64,000 nt of DNA from Actinomadura flavalba DSM 45200 (GTDB lineage Bacteria; Actinomycetota; Actinomycetes; Streptosporangiales; Streptosporangiaceae). The stretch spans positions 62,001 through 126,000 of the forward strand of contig NZ_KB894095.1 of NCBI RefSeq assembly GCF_000374305.1. The letters are read 5' to 3'. Positions within the stretch are counted from its first letter, which is position 1. Each line of letters opens with the position of its first letter. The notes beneath the pieces are model-generated. The model was given only the letters and a program-made list of their open reading frames with translations. It ran no database searches and had not been told where the DNA came from. The translations under genes were made by a program, and so were the position numbers. Below are positions 18,084 to 26,422 of the stretch, in pieces.

Positions 18084-18861
18084 CACGGTGCTGTACGACG
18101 TGACCGACGGTGTGGCAACGATCACACTCAACCGGCCGTCCGCGATGAACGCACTGACGGCCGAGATGAAGGCCGCGCTGCGCGACACCGTGGACCGGGC
18201 CGCGAGCGACACCACCGCGCGGGCCGTGATCCTCACCGGCGCCGGCCGCGCCTTCTGCGCCGGTCAGGACCTCCGCGAGCACGCCGACAACCTCGTCGCC
18301 GGACGCGGTCTCAACAACACGGTCCGCGACCACTACAACCCGATCGTCCGGGGGATCACCGCGCTGCCGAAGCCCGTCGTGGCAGCCGTCAACGGCGTCG
18401 CCGCCGGTGCGGGGGCCGGGCTCGCGTTCGCCTGCGACCTGATCGTCGCCGCCGACAGCGCCCGGTTCGCGACGGCCTTCACCGCCATCGGCCTCGCCCC
18501 CGACAGCGGCATGTCGTGGACGTTGCAACGTCTCGTCGGCCGTGCGAAGGCCACCGAGCTCCTGCTCCTCGGCGAGCGGATCGACGCCGATGAAGCCCAC
18601 GCCCTCGGTCTGGTCAACCGTGTCGTCCCCGCCGACGGCCTGGCCCCCGCCGCCGTCGAACTGGCCCGCCGCCTCGCCGCCGGGCCCACGGCCGCTTACG
18701 CCGCCGTCAAAGACGCCCTCGCGTTCGCGGCCACCAACGATCTGCCATCGTCGCTTGAACTGGAGGCCGACCTGCAGGACCGCTGCGCCGCCACCGACGA
18801 TCACCGCAACGCGACCGAGTCTTTTCTGAACAAGCAGACGCCCACCTTCGAGGGCCGCTGA
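18076..18861 (+). CDS. Enoyl-CoA hydratase/isomerase, PaaG-like
   Basis: A 261-residue crotonase. It shows NRPSAMNALTAEM at the N-terminus, oxyanion segments GRAFCAGQDL and NGVAAGAGAGLAFACDL, and a catalytic Asp in GLAPDSGMSW. The GQDL sequence and the Asp in place of the usual hydratase Glu are typical of PaaG, the 1,2-epoxyphenylacetyl-CoA isomerase. The translational overlap with a PaaX-type regulator supports a phenylacetate-related role, although the paaABCDE oxygenase genes are not in this window. Confidence 0.85.
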   Translation: MSDTVLYDVTDGVATITLNRPSAMNALTAEMKAALRDTVDRAASDTTARAVILTGAGRAFCAGQDLREHADNLVAGRGLNNTVRDHYNPIVRGITALPKPVVAAVNGVAAGAGAGLAFACDLIVAADSARFATAFTAIGLAPDSGMSWTLQRLVGRAKATELLLLGERIDADEAHALGLVNRVVPADGLAPAAVELARRLAAGPTAAYAAVKDALAFAATNDLPSSLELEADLQDRCAATDDHRNATESFLNKQTPTFEGR

Positions 18862-19139
18862 GCCGATCCTGCGCGCCAGCCTGCGTCCCGCACCCATTCC
18901 GGACTCCTCTCGTCACCGACCGCCCCAACGGCGGCACGAGAGGATGCTGGCCCGGCCCGCAAACCCCAGCGCGACCGAATCTGATTCTGTGGATAACCCG
19001 ATGGGCTGGCCGAGAGCGTGGGAGCACCGAGCGGCAGGGCGCTCACGGCCGCAACACGTGGTCACGCCGCAGAGGTGAAAGCGCGCGAAGGACGCCCGGC
19101 GTCCTGTGGACAAGCCGAATGACGACTCGTCCGGCGGGC

Positions 19140-20108
19140 TCAGTTCAGCGCCGGCGGATACGGCTCGAAGTACGTCTGGGCGTCGAGGTAGGTGATGTCC
19201 TCGCCACGGGCGTGGTGACGCAGAAGGGTCATCGGGACGTCGAGGGGCACGTCGCCGCGCCCATAGGCGTCGATGACGTCGGCGACGTCGCGGCGGCGGA
19301 CGTCGTCGAGGCGACGGCTCATCGGCGCGAAGAGGTGGAGCATCGCGTTGACGTGACGCCCTCGGCGCGGCCGGACGGCGAACGCCTCCGAGAAGACCTT
19401 GGTGTAGGCGGCGGCCAGCTCGTCGCGGGGGCGGCTACCTGCGTCGGCGACGACGCGGCCCGCTTCCCGGTAGCGGGCCGGGTCGTGCGCCAGCATCTGG
19501 AGCTTGTGCGCCGAGTGGAAGGCGACCAGGTCGCGGGGCGCCCAGGCGCCGGCGAAGAGCGCGCGCAGCCGGGCGTGCGCGAAGACCCGGGCGACGAAAT
19601 GATCGCGTAGTACCGGATCGTTGAGTCGGCCGTCCTCCTCGATCGGCAGCAGCGGACGCAGCTCGGCCAGCCGGGCGGCGAAGACGCCCTGGCCGCGCCG
19701 GTCGGCGGGCATGCCGTTCTCCAGGTGGCGCGGGACGCCGCGCGTCCCGCACGTGGGCGAGCGCGACTTGAGAATCCAGCCGTCAAGATCGGGCAGGTCG
19801 GCCGAGCGGCGGTCGGCGAGGGCCGTGACCGCGTCCGTGTGATCGGCGCCGCCGTCACGGACACGCAGCCGGACGCCCGATTCGGCGTTGACCAGCCGCA
19901 GTGTCGGGCGCGGTGCCCCCAGTCCGATCTCCATCTCCGGACAGACATGAACGTAGTCGACGTAGGGCGACAGCTCGTCCGTCAAGAACCGATGCCGGCA
20001 GTGACCGGCGTTGTAGCGGACCGGTTCTCCCATGAGGCAGCTCGACACCGCGACGCGCGGCCGGACGTCGGCCGTGCGCGGGATCGGAGCCGGGCGGTCG
20101 TCGGTCAT
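19140..20108 (-). CDS. DUF523 and DUF1722 (YbgA-like) two-domain protein
   Basis: A 322-residue protein. The N-terminal half is DUF523 (VAVSSCLMGEPVRYNAGHCR, CPEMEIGLGAPR, LKSRSPTCG), with conserved cysteines suggesting a metal or Fe-S site. The C-terminal half is DUF1722, the YbgA domain (LVAFHSAHKLQMLAHDP). In E. coli ybgA is immediately upstream of the photolyase gene phr, and here too it lies in a photolyase neighbourhood. Function is unknown, with a repair or light-linked role inferred. ATG 20108 overlaps the stop of the sigma-factor gene (ATGA), so the two are translationally coupled. Confidence 0.88.
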   Translation of the reverse strand: MTDDRPAPIPRTADVRPRVAVSSCLMGEPVRYNAGHCRHRFLTDELSPYVDYVHVCPEMEIGLGAPRPTLRLVNAESGVRLRVRDGGADHTDAVTALADRRSADLPDLDGWILKSRSPTCGTRGVPRHLENGMPADRRGQGVFAARLAELRPLLPIEEDGRLNDPVLRDHFVARVFAHARLRALFAGAWAPRDLVAFHSAHKLQMLAHDPARYREAGRVVADAGSRPRDELAAAYTKVFSEAFAVRPRRGRHVNAMLHLFAPMSRRLDDVRRRDVADVIDAYGRGDVPLDVPMTLLRHHARGEDITYLDAQTYFEPYPPALN

Positions 20109-20686
20109 GCTTCCCCCTGGGCGACAGTGCCGAGCAGGACGCTCAGCCGGTTCAGGCCGCGCGCGGTGCGGGCCTTGATGGTGCCGAGCGGCGTCCCCAG
20201 CCGCTCGGCGATCTCGCGTTGCGTCAGGTCGCCGTAGTACGCGAGTGCGATCGCCTCGCGCTGCGGTGGCGGCAGCTCGGCGAGCGCGCGGCGTACGTCC
20301 AGAGCGCGGGCGACTCCGGCCGCCGGGTCGGCGCCAGCGCGCTCGGCCGTCTCGCTCAGCGGAACGGTCGGGCGCGGCCGGGCCCGCAGGGCGTCCACGG
20401 CGCGTCGTCGCGCGATCGTGAAGGCCCACGCCTCGAAGCTGCGAGACGGGTCGTACCGGTCGCGGCAGCGCCACAGATCTAGCAACACGGCCTGGACGAC
20501 GTCATCGACGAGGTCGGGCGGCACACGTCCATGCAGGAAACGGCGCAGCACGGGGCCGAGCAGCGCGCTACAGCGTGCGAGCGCCGTCTCGTCTCCGGCC
20601 GCGAGCCGCGCGGCGACGACGGTGAGCGCTTCGGTTCCCCTCCCGCACGATGCGCCCACGGTGTCGCTCGTTCCCTGTCCCGGCAC
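20105..20686 (-). CDS. ECF-type RNA polymerase sigma factor (LitS-like by context)
   Basis: A 193-residue sigma-70 family protein with region 2 (DDVVQAVLLDLWRCRDRYDP, SFEAWAFTIARRRAVDALRA) and region 4 (LPPPQREAIALAYYGDLTQR, then EIAERLGTPLGTIKARTARG). No anti-sigma gene adjoins it. In Streptomyces the ECF sigma LitS is encoded next to LitR and drives light-induced genes; the LitR-like gene is 300 bp upstream here on the same strand, so an analogous role is likely but unproven. The GTG start at 20686 is preceded by GAGGGAGAG. The 11-bp direct repeats just upstream may be its operator. Confidence 0.88.
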   Translation of the reverse strand: MPGQGTSDTVGASCGRGTEALTVVAARLAAGDETALARCSALLGPVLRRFLHGRVPPDLVDDVVQAVLLDLWRCRDRYDPSRSFEAWAFTIARRRAVDALRARPRPTVPLSETAERAGADPAAGVARALDVRRALAELPPPQREAIALAYYGDLTQREIAERLGTPLGTIKARTARGLNRLSVLLGTVAQGEA

Positions 20687-20701
20687 CGCTCTCCCTCGAA
20701 C

Positions 20702-20723
20702 GAAAACCTCTTCAAAACTTGTT
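20702..20723 (-). promoter_or_regulatory. Two 11-bp direct repeats upstream of the sigma-factor gene
   Basis: On the plus strand GAAAACCTCTT (20702-20712) is followed without a gap by CAAAACTTGTT (20713-20723); eight of eleven positions agree. The AT-rich block is 16 bases before the sigma-factor start codon. CarH/LitR-type MerR proteins bind tandem 11-bp repeats, so this is a plausible operator. Confidence 0.45.
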
Positions 20724-20984
20724 CATAGTCGGTCGCGGGTGGTCGGCGCAACCCGATCGGGGTCAAAACCGGGTCAGGGCAGCCCGATGAAGCGACGAAA
20801 CCGCAGGTCAGGCGCCTTCGCTACCGAGATTGGGCCAACAGCGCGCCGCGTGCGGCATACGGCAGCGGGCCAGCCCATGGGCCAGGCGGTGAGGGGGTGA
20901 GCGTCGCGGATAAGGGCGTGCAGCGCAGGCGTCCGGTGCGCGCGGAGCGGCGGAGAAACTCGACGGGGGCCTGCGAAGGGAAGA

Positions 20985-21911
20985 TCAGTTGAGCCCGAGG
21001 GCCGCGTCGATGGCTTCCATAGCCTGTGGGAACGTGCCGACGCGGGTGACATCGGCGGGGATCGGGCCGTCCAGCCAGCCCGGTCCGCCCACGATGAGAC
21101 GCAGCGGCGGACGGGTGCCGGGAAGGTCGGCGAGCGGCGCGGGGTCACCGGTTTCCGGCGTCTGGGACCAGATGAACACCGCCGAGGGACGCAGGTGCCC
21201 GATGGCGTCCGCGAGCGCCCGGTAGGGGACGCGCGCGCCGAGGACGCGGACGGCCACGCGTCGCTCGGCGAGAGCCGCGCCCAGCGCGTGGACGGCGAGA
21301 GCGTGCTGTTCTTCGGCGGCGCAGGCGAGCAGCACCGGGCGCGTCGTCAGCGGCGGCTGGGCCATGGTCGTCACGGCCGACAGTGCGCTCTGCACACAGC
21401 CTGACAGCAGGTGTTCGACCTCGATGGTCGCGCCGGTGCGGGCGTTGCGTTCTCCGATGCCGATGAGGACGGGCACGAGAAGGTGCTGCCAGGTGCGGTC
21501 GACACCGTCGCGCCGCAGAGCCGCCCAGATGACGTCCTGGATGGCGGTGGCGTCCATGGCCATCGCCGCGCGGGCCAGCACCCGTGCCTCGGGTGAGGCG
21601 TCGGGAAGCGCGAGCCGATTGCCGCCCGCACCGCGCGGCGCGGCGACCTGGGCCGGGACGGGGTTCTTCCCGAGGGTCTCGACGTCGGCGTGCAGGGCGT
21701 TCCGGGCGGCCTCCTCGGGAGGGGCCCCTCCCCGGATGAGCCGGTTCATGTGCTCCAGGCGGGCGACGTCCACGGCGTCATACCGGCGGTGGCCGCCCGC
21801 GCTGTGCCGGCTCGGGCCGATGCCGTAACGACGATCCCACGTGCGCAGCGTGGACGGTGCGATGCCGAGGCGCCGCGCCACCGCGCCCACGCTGAGCCCG
21901 ACTCCGGACAC
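20985..21911 (-). CDS. litR: MerR-family B12-binding photoregulator, LitR/CarH-like
   Basis: A 308-residue protein: MerR-type winged helix (residues 6-70, VARRLGIAPSTLRTWDRRYG; HRRYDAVDVARLEHMN), then a helical bundle and a Rossmann B12-binding domain. The cobalt-ligand His of the E-x-H-x-x-G-type motif appears as H203 (EEQHALAVHALG), and the EH of the CarH W-x9-EH motif is E166-H167. The Trp is replaced by Asn156. CarH/LitR bind adenosylcobalamin in the dark and release DNA when light breaks the Co-C bond. The GTG start at 21911 is chosen because the MerR domain begins there; upstream in-frame starts exist. It is divergent from the photolyase gene. Confidence 0.88.
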   Translation of the reverse strand: MSGVGLSVGAVARRLGIAPSTLRTWDRRYGIGPSRHSAGGHRRYDAVDVARLEHMNRLIRGGAPPEEAARNALHADVETLGKNPVPAQVAAPRGAGGNRLALPDASPEARVLARAAMAMDATAIQDVIWAALRRDGVDRTWQHLLVPVLIGIGERNARTGATIEVEHLLSGCVQSALSAVTTMAQPPLTTRPVLLACAAEEQHALAVHALGAALAERRVAVRVLGARVPYRALADAIGHLRPSAVFIWSQTPETGDPAPLADLPGTRPPLRLIVGGPGWLDGPIPADVTRVGTFPQAMEAIDAALGLN

Positions 21912-21985
21912 CTTCCACCCCCTGCTCCCATCGGGAGGACACCTTAGAGCCCTCTCATCAGGGTTTCGACCGGTGATCACGGACC

Positions 21986-21997
21986 GGTTGCAACCGT
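21986..21997. promoter_or_regulatory. Perfect palindrome between litR-like and photolyase genes
   Basis: CGGTTGCAACCG is a perfect 12-bp palindrome, itself enclosed by GGACC (21982-21986) and GGTCC (22002-22006). It sits 28 bases before the photolyase ATG in the divergent intergenic region, a position suited to an operator. No binding protein is assigned. Confidence 0.35.
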
Positions 21998-22025
21998 GCG
22001 CGGTCCGCTGCACGAAGTCCGGTCG

Positions 22026-23333
22026 ATGAAGACGTCACTCATGCTGTTCACACGGGACCTCCGGCTGCACGACAACCCGGCGCTGACCTTGGCGGCGAAG
22101 GCCGAGCACGTCGTGCCGCTGTTCGTGTTCGATGATCGGCTCCTCTCCCGCTCCCCCAACCGCACGCGCTTCCTGCTGGACGCGCTGGACGACCTCGCGG
22201 ACACGATCGCCGAGCGCGGCGGCCGGCTGGTCCTGCGGCGCGGCGACCCGGCCGAGGAGGCGGTGCGGCTCGCTCGGCAGGCGGGCGCCGAGCACATCTA
22301 TCTCGCGACCGACGTCAGCGACTACGCGGCCCGTCGTCGTGCGACGCTGCGCGAGTCGGGCGTGCCGTTCACCGAGTGCCCCGGCGTCACCGTCGTGCCG
22401 CCGGACGACGTCAAGCCGGGCGGCGGCGACCACTACAAGGTCTTCACCCCGTACTGGCGGGCGTGGAGCGAGGCGCGCTGGCGGTCGCCCGCGAAGCTGC
22501 CCGGTTCGCTCACGCCGCCGGACGTCGAGATCGCTGACCACGTCGGGTCGGAAACCATCGCGCGGGCGTTCGCCGAGGACACCTCGCCCGGGCTCGTCAA
22601 GGGCGGCGAGACCGAGGGGCGCCGGCTCGTCCACGCCTGGCTCAAGTCGGGAATCGACCGCTATGACGCGCAACATGACGCGCTCGCCGCCGACGACACG
22701 TCCCATGTCAGCGCCTATCTGCGGTTCGGGTGCGTGTCGCCGCTCGAGCTGGCGCAAGCAGCGTTGAAGCGCGAGGGCGGTGACCCGTACGCGCGCCAGC
22801 TCGCCTGGCGCGACTTCTACTACCAGGTCGGCGCGGCCTTCCCCCGCCTCAACCGGGACGATTACCGGTCCCGTGACCGGAGCTGGACCGACGACGACGA
22901 GGCGTACGACGCGTGGCGCGAAGGCCGCACCGGCTACCCGATCGTGGACGCCGGGATGCGGCAGCTCCGCGAGGAGGGCTGGATGCACAACCGCGCCCGG
23001 CTGGTCACGGGCTCGTTCCTCACCCGCAACCTCAAGATCCACTGGCGACGCGGACTCGCGCACTTCGACCGGTGGCTGGTGGACGGCGACTTCGCCAACA
23101 ACGCGGGCAACTGGCAGTGGGTCGCGGGGACGGGCAACGACACACGCCCGAACCGGGTGATGAACCCGCTGCGGCAGTCCGCGCGCTTCGACAAGGACGG
23201 CGCGTACATCCGGCGCTATGTCCCGGAGCTGAAGGACGCCGACGCCGCCCTGCTGCACAAGCCGTGGGATCTGGACCGCGACCTCGGCTACCCACCGCCG
23301 ATCGCAGAACTCACGCACCCTTCGGACACGTAA
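22026..23333 (+). CDS. phr: Deoxyribodipyrimidine photo-lyase
   Basis: A 435-residue flavoprotein that uses blue light to split cyclobutane pyrimidine dimers. The N-terminal photolyase domain binds an antenna chromophore (MLFTRDLRLHDNPAL). The C-terminal FAD domain has the conserved run WRDFYYQVGAAFP, GYPIVDAGMRQLREEGWMHN, RARLVTGSFLTRNL and WQWVAGTGNDTRPN, including the Trp residues used for photoreduction. Length is typical of class I CPD photolyases. ATG 22026 is selected because the fold starts at MKTSLMLFTRDLR. Divergent from the LitR-like gene, it is presumably light-induced. Confidence 0.95.
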   Translation: MKTSLMLFTRDLRLHDNPALTLAAKAEHVVPLFVFDDRLLSRSPNRTRFLLDALDDLADTIAERGGRLVLRRGDPAEEAVRLARQAGAEHIYLATDVSDYAARRRATLRESGVPFTECPGVTVVPPDDVKPGGGDHYKVFTPYWRAWSEARWRSPAKLPGSLTPPDVEIADHVGSETIARAFAEDTSPGLVKGGETEGRRLVHAWLKSGIDRYDAQHDALAADDTSHVSAYLRFGCVSPLELAQAALKREGGDPYARQLAWRDFYYQVGAAFPRLNRDDYRSRDRSWTDDDEAYDAWREGRTGYPIVDAGMRQLREEGWMHNRARLVTGSFLTRNLKIHWRRGLAHFDRWLVDGDFANNAGNWQWVAGTGNDTRPNRVMNPLRQSARFDKDGAYIRRYVPELKDADAALLHKPWDLDRDLGYPPPIAELTHPSDT

Positions 23334-23463
23334 GCCCACTGGTCCGCCCGACAGGTCAGCTTCACAACGTGCCGCGCGGACGCGTGAGTTGCCTGGCCGG
23401 GCACCAGGCCGGACGCTGCTCACACACCTCGCGCACACGACGGCGCGGAGGCGAGGTGCGTGC

Positions 23464-24099
23464 TCACGTGCCTCTCAGGAGGGTCAGAACGGCGAGGACA
23501 CGACGGTGGTCGTCGGGCGTGACGTGAAGGTCGAGCTTGGTGAAGATGGAGCCGACGTGCTTGATGACGGCGGCTTCGGAGACCACGAGATCGCGGGCGA
23601 TGGCGCCGTTGGAGCGGCCCTCCGCCATGAGAGTGAGGACTTCGCGTTCGCGCGGGGTGAGGCGTTCGAGCGGGGTGCGGCGGCGGGCGAGCAGGCTGCG
23701 GACGACTTGGGGGTCGATGACGGTGCCGCCGGTGGCGACGTCGTGCAGGGCGGTGACGAAGTCGGTGACGTCTCCGACGCGGTCCTTGAGGAGGTAGCCG
23801 ATGCCGCCGCCGGTTTCGAGCAGGTCGGCGGCGTAGGACTGCTCGACGTACTGGGACAGCACGAGCACGGGCAGGCTGGGATGCTCGGCGCGGAGGGACA
23901 AGGCGGCGCGCAGACCCTCGTCGCGGAAGCCCGGCGGCATACGGACGTCGGTGACGACGATGCCGGGCGGGTCGGCGCGGACGGCGTCGTGCAACGCGTC
24001 GGCGTCACCGACGGCGGTGACGTCATGGCCGAAACGGGTGAGGATCTGGGTGAGGCCCTCGCGGAGCAGCACCGAGTCCTCGGCGATCACGACGCGCAC
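23464..24099 (-). CDS. NarL/LuxR-type two-component response regulator
   Basis: A 211-residue response regulator. The receiver domain has acidic residues E7-D8, phospho-acceptor D51 in IVVTDVRMP and Lys in GYLLKDRV. The C-terminal LuxR HTH is LTPREREVLTLMAEGRSNGA followed by IARDLVVSEAAVIKHVGSIF. The GTG start at 24099 lies within the 3' end of the sensor kinase gene (13-base overlap) and follows GGAGATCC. It is therefore translationally coupled to, and functionally paired with, the kinase. Confidence 0.93.
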   Translation of the reverse strand: MRVVIAEDSVLLREGLTQILTRFGHDVTAVGDADALHDAVRADPPGIVVTDVRMPPGFRDEGLRAALSLRAEHPSLPVLVLSQYVEQSYAADLLETGGGIGYLLKDRVGDVTDFVTALHDVATGGTVIDPQVVRSLLARRRTPLERLTPREREVLTLMAEGRSNGAIARDLVVSEAAVIKHVGSIFTKLDLHVTPDDHRRVLAVLTLLRGT

Positions 24100-25322
24100 G
24101 GGATCTCCACTCGCAGGACGGTCGGCCCGCCGGCCGGGCTGGACAGGCGGACGGTCCCATCGTGCACGGCGACGCGGTCGGCGAGGCCGCGCACCCCCGT
24201 GCCGGGTTCGGCGCCGCCGGAGCCGTCGTCCTGGACCTCGACGACCAGACCGGGTCGGACGGTCACGCGCGCACGGGAGGCGCCGCTGTGCTTGGCGACG
24301 TTGGCCAGCCCTTCGGCGACGACGAAGTAGGCGGCGGACTCGATCGCCTCGGGCAGGCGGCCGACCTCGATGTCGACGTCCACGGGGATGACGGACCGTT
24401 CCGCCAGTGCCTCGACCGCGACGCCCAGGCCCCGGTCGGTCAGGACGGGCGGGTGGATGCCGTGGACGAGGTCGCGCAGTTCCTCCAGGGCTTCCTTGGC
24501 CTCGGTGTGGGCGCGGTCCAGCAGCGGGCTGGGGTGGTCGAGGCGGGCGAGGCCGAGCGTCATGATCAGTGCGGTGAGGCGTTGCTGCGCGCCGTCGTGC
24601 AGGTCGCGTTCGATGCGGCGGCGTTCGGCCTCGAAGGCGTCGGCGAGGCGCACGCGGGCGGCACGTACCTCGATCAGCTCGCGTTCGGCGTCGCGGACGA
24701 GCAGCGCGCGGGCCAGGGCGGCGCGGGCTCCCGCGAGTGCCGTGATCAGGTAAAGCCCGGCGAGTAGGACGAGCAGTCCGGCGCCGGCGGCCAGCCATGC
24801 CTCGGCGGGCTCGTCCACGGTGCGTCCGGGCCCGTAGGCGAGCTGGTCGCCGCGGCGGACGAGGTCGGGTGCGGCGAGTTGTAGCGTCGAGCCGACGATG
24901 ACCGTGAACGGCACGACAACGTCCACGACCCCAAGAACTGCCGTGAGCAGGGCATAACCGAACTCGCGCCACGTCATCGGCTCACGCAGACGGAACCGCA
25001 TCCAAGCCTGGAGACCAGGACGTTCAGGTGCCGAATGGGACGAAGGGGCCGGTCGCGGGTCGATCCACCGCAGGCGGTTCCGCTCGACGGCCGCCAACGG
25101 CAACGCGGTGAGCGGCAGGCAGGCGAGCACGACGAGGCCGACGACGACCGGCGTCAGCGCCAAGCCCACGACCAGCACGACGGAGACCGCCGCGAGCCAG
25201 GCGAGCGCGACGACCGGCCCGGTGACGACGTAGGCGAACGCCCGCCAAGGCCACGACGAGAACACGAACCGCACGGGATTGCGGCCCATGGCCCGCCACA
25301 AGGTCGGGGTGTCGGTGGACAT
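24087..25322 (-). CDS. Two-component sensor histidine kinase (HisKA_3 family)
   Basis: A 411-residue membrane kinase. There are two N-terminal hydrophobic pairs (about residues 27-78 and 122-200), so the sensor is largely membrane-embedded. The dimerisation helix has the phospho-accepting His242 in IERDLHDGAQQRLTALIMTL, and the HATPase domain has the N-box GLANVAKHSGASRA and G-box DDGSGGAEPGTGVRGLADRV. It is the cognate partner of the overlapping response regulator. ATG 25322 overlaps the stop codon of the upstream glycosyltransferase (TGATG), so all four genes from 27552 to 23464 form one translationally coupled operon. Confidence 0.93.
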   Translation of the reverse strand: MSTDTPTLWRAMGRNPVRFVFSSWPWRAFAYVVTGPVVALAWLAAVSVVLVVGLALTPVVVGLVVLACLPLTALPLAAVERNRLRWIDPRPAPSSHSAPERPGLQAWMRFRLREPMTWREFGYALLTAVLGVVDVVVPFTVIVGSTLQLAAPDLVRRGDQLAYGPGRTVDEPAEAWLAAGAGLLVLLAGLYLITALAGARAALARALLVRDAERELIEVRAARVRLADAFEAERRRIERDLHDGAQQRLTALIMTLGLARLDHPSPLLDRAHTEAKEALEELRDLVHGIHPPVLTDRGLGVAVEALAERSVIPVDVDIEVGRLPEAIESAAYFVVAEGLANVAKHSGASRARVTVRPGLVVEVQDDGSGGAEPGTGVRGLADRVAVHDGTVRLSSPAGGPTVLRVEIPCAS

Positions 25323-26422
25323 CACCGCAGCGTACGGGCGTCGTCGAGCAATGCGGACAGGCGGGCGTGCGTGCGGTCCCACGTCCACTCACGTTCGACG
25401 CGGGCGCGGCCTTTCCGGCCCATGCCGGTCGTGTCGGTGAGCAGCCGGACGAGCGGCGGTGCGAGGTCATCGTCCGGACCGGCGAGCAAGCCGGTGATGC
25501 CGTCCTCGACGGTGTCGGGAGCACCGCCGGACGTGCCCGCCAGTACCGGCAGGCCCGCCGCGGCGGCCTCGAGCGCGACGATGCCGAGGCCCTCGGTCTC
25601 CAGGCCGAGGAGACGGTCGCGGGACGGCATCGCGAACGCGTCGGCGGCCGCGTAGTAAGGCGGCAGGTCGGCGTGGTCGACCGGTCCGGCGAAGACGACC
25701 ATGCCGGGGGCGACCGCGCCCGCCAGGCCGCGCAGCCAGAAGCCCTGCGGTCCGCCGCCGACGATGAGCAGCATCGCGCCGGGGACGGCCCGGCGGACGG
25801 CGGGCATCGCGCGGATCAATCGGTCGTGGCCTTTGCGGGCGACGAGCCGGGACACGCTGAGCACGACCGGCCGCCGGCCGAGGCCGTGAGCGCGGCGGAC
25901 AGCGTCCCCGTCCACATCGGGACGGAACATGGTGACGTCCACGCCCGGCACGAGGCGCGCGGTCGAACACCGGAACGCCGGGGTGATGCGACGACGGGAG
26001 CGTTCGCTGAGATACGTCACGGTGGTGACGCGGGCGCCGATGCGGCGCAGCATGGCGCGAGTGCCGGGGAGGCGCGCCCACCAGTCCTCGTGGCCGTGGG
26101 CGGTGGCGACGGCCGGGAGGCCGAGGCGTCCGGCGAGCAGACCGAGCGGCGCCGCCGCGCCGAACCACACACGGTCGCAGTCGTAGGAGGTGATGAGCGC
26201 GCGGGCGCGGGCGGCGACGGTGGGCGTCGGCAGCAGGACGCGGGACGGGTCGCGGACGACGCGGAACGGGAGCCGCGCGTCGAACCGCTCGTCGCCTTCG
26301 CCGCGGGATGTGTAGACGACGACATCGTCGGAGGGGAAACGGCGTGCGCATTCGTACACGAAGGTCTCGATGCCGCCGCGCCGGGGCGGGAAGTCGTTCG
26401 TGACGATCAGGAGGCGGCCCAT
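25322..26422 (-). CDS. Glycosyltransferase family 4, PimB-like mannosyltransferase
   Basis: A 366-residue GT-B glycosyltransferase. The N-terminal acceptor domain starts VTNDFPPRRGGIETFVYE, strongly reminiscent of PimB' (PRRGGIQ), the phosphatidylinositol monomannoside mannosyltransferase. The C-terminal nucleotide-sugar domain carries VLSVSRLVARKGHDRLIRAM and the E-x7-E motif ETEGLGIVALEAAAAGLPVL, the GT4 signature. A GDP-mannose-using role in lipid glycosylation is likely; the acceptor is uncertain. It overlaps the GT87-type gene by 16 bases and the kinase gene by one base. Confidence 0.85.
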   Translation of the reverse strand: MGRLLIVTNDFPPRRGGIETFVYECARRFPSDDVVVYTSRGEGDERFDARLPFRVVRDPSRVLLPTPTVAARARALITSYDCDRVWFGAAAPLGLLAGRLGLPAVATAHGHEDWWARLPGTRAMLRRIGARVTTVTYLSERSRRRITPAFRCSTARLVPGVDVTMFRPDVDGDAVRRAHGLGRRPVVLSVSRLVARKGHDRLIRAMPAVRRAVPGAMLLIVGGGPQGFWLRGLAGAVAPGMVVFAGPVDHADLPPYYAAADAFAMPSRDRLLGLETEGLGIVALEAAAAGLPVLAGTSGGAPDTVEDGITGLLAGPDDDLAPPLVRLLTDTTGMGRKGRARVEREWTWDRTHARLSALLDDARTLR

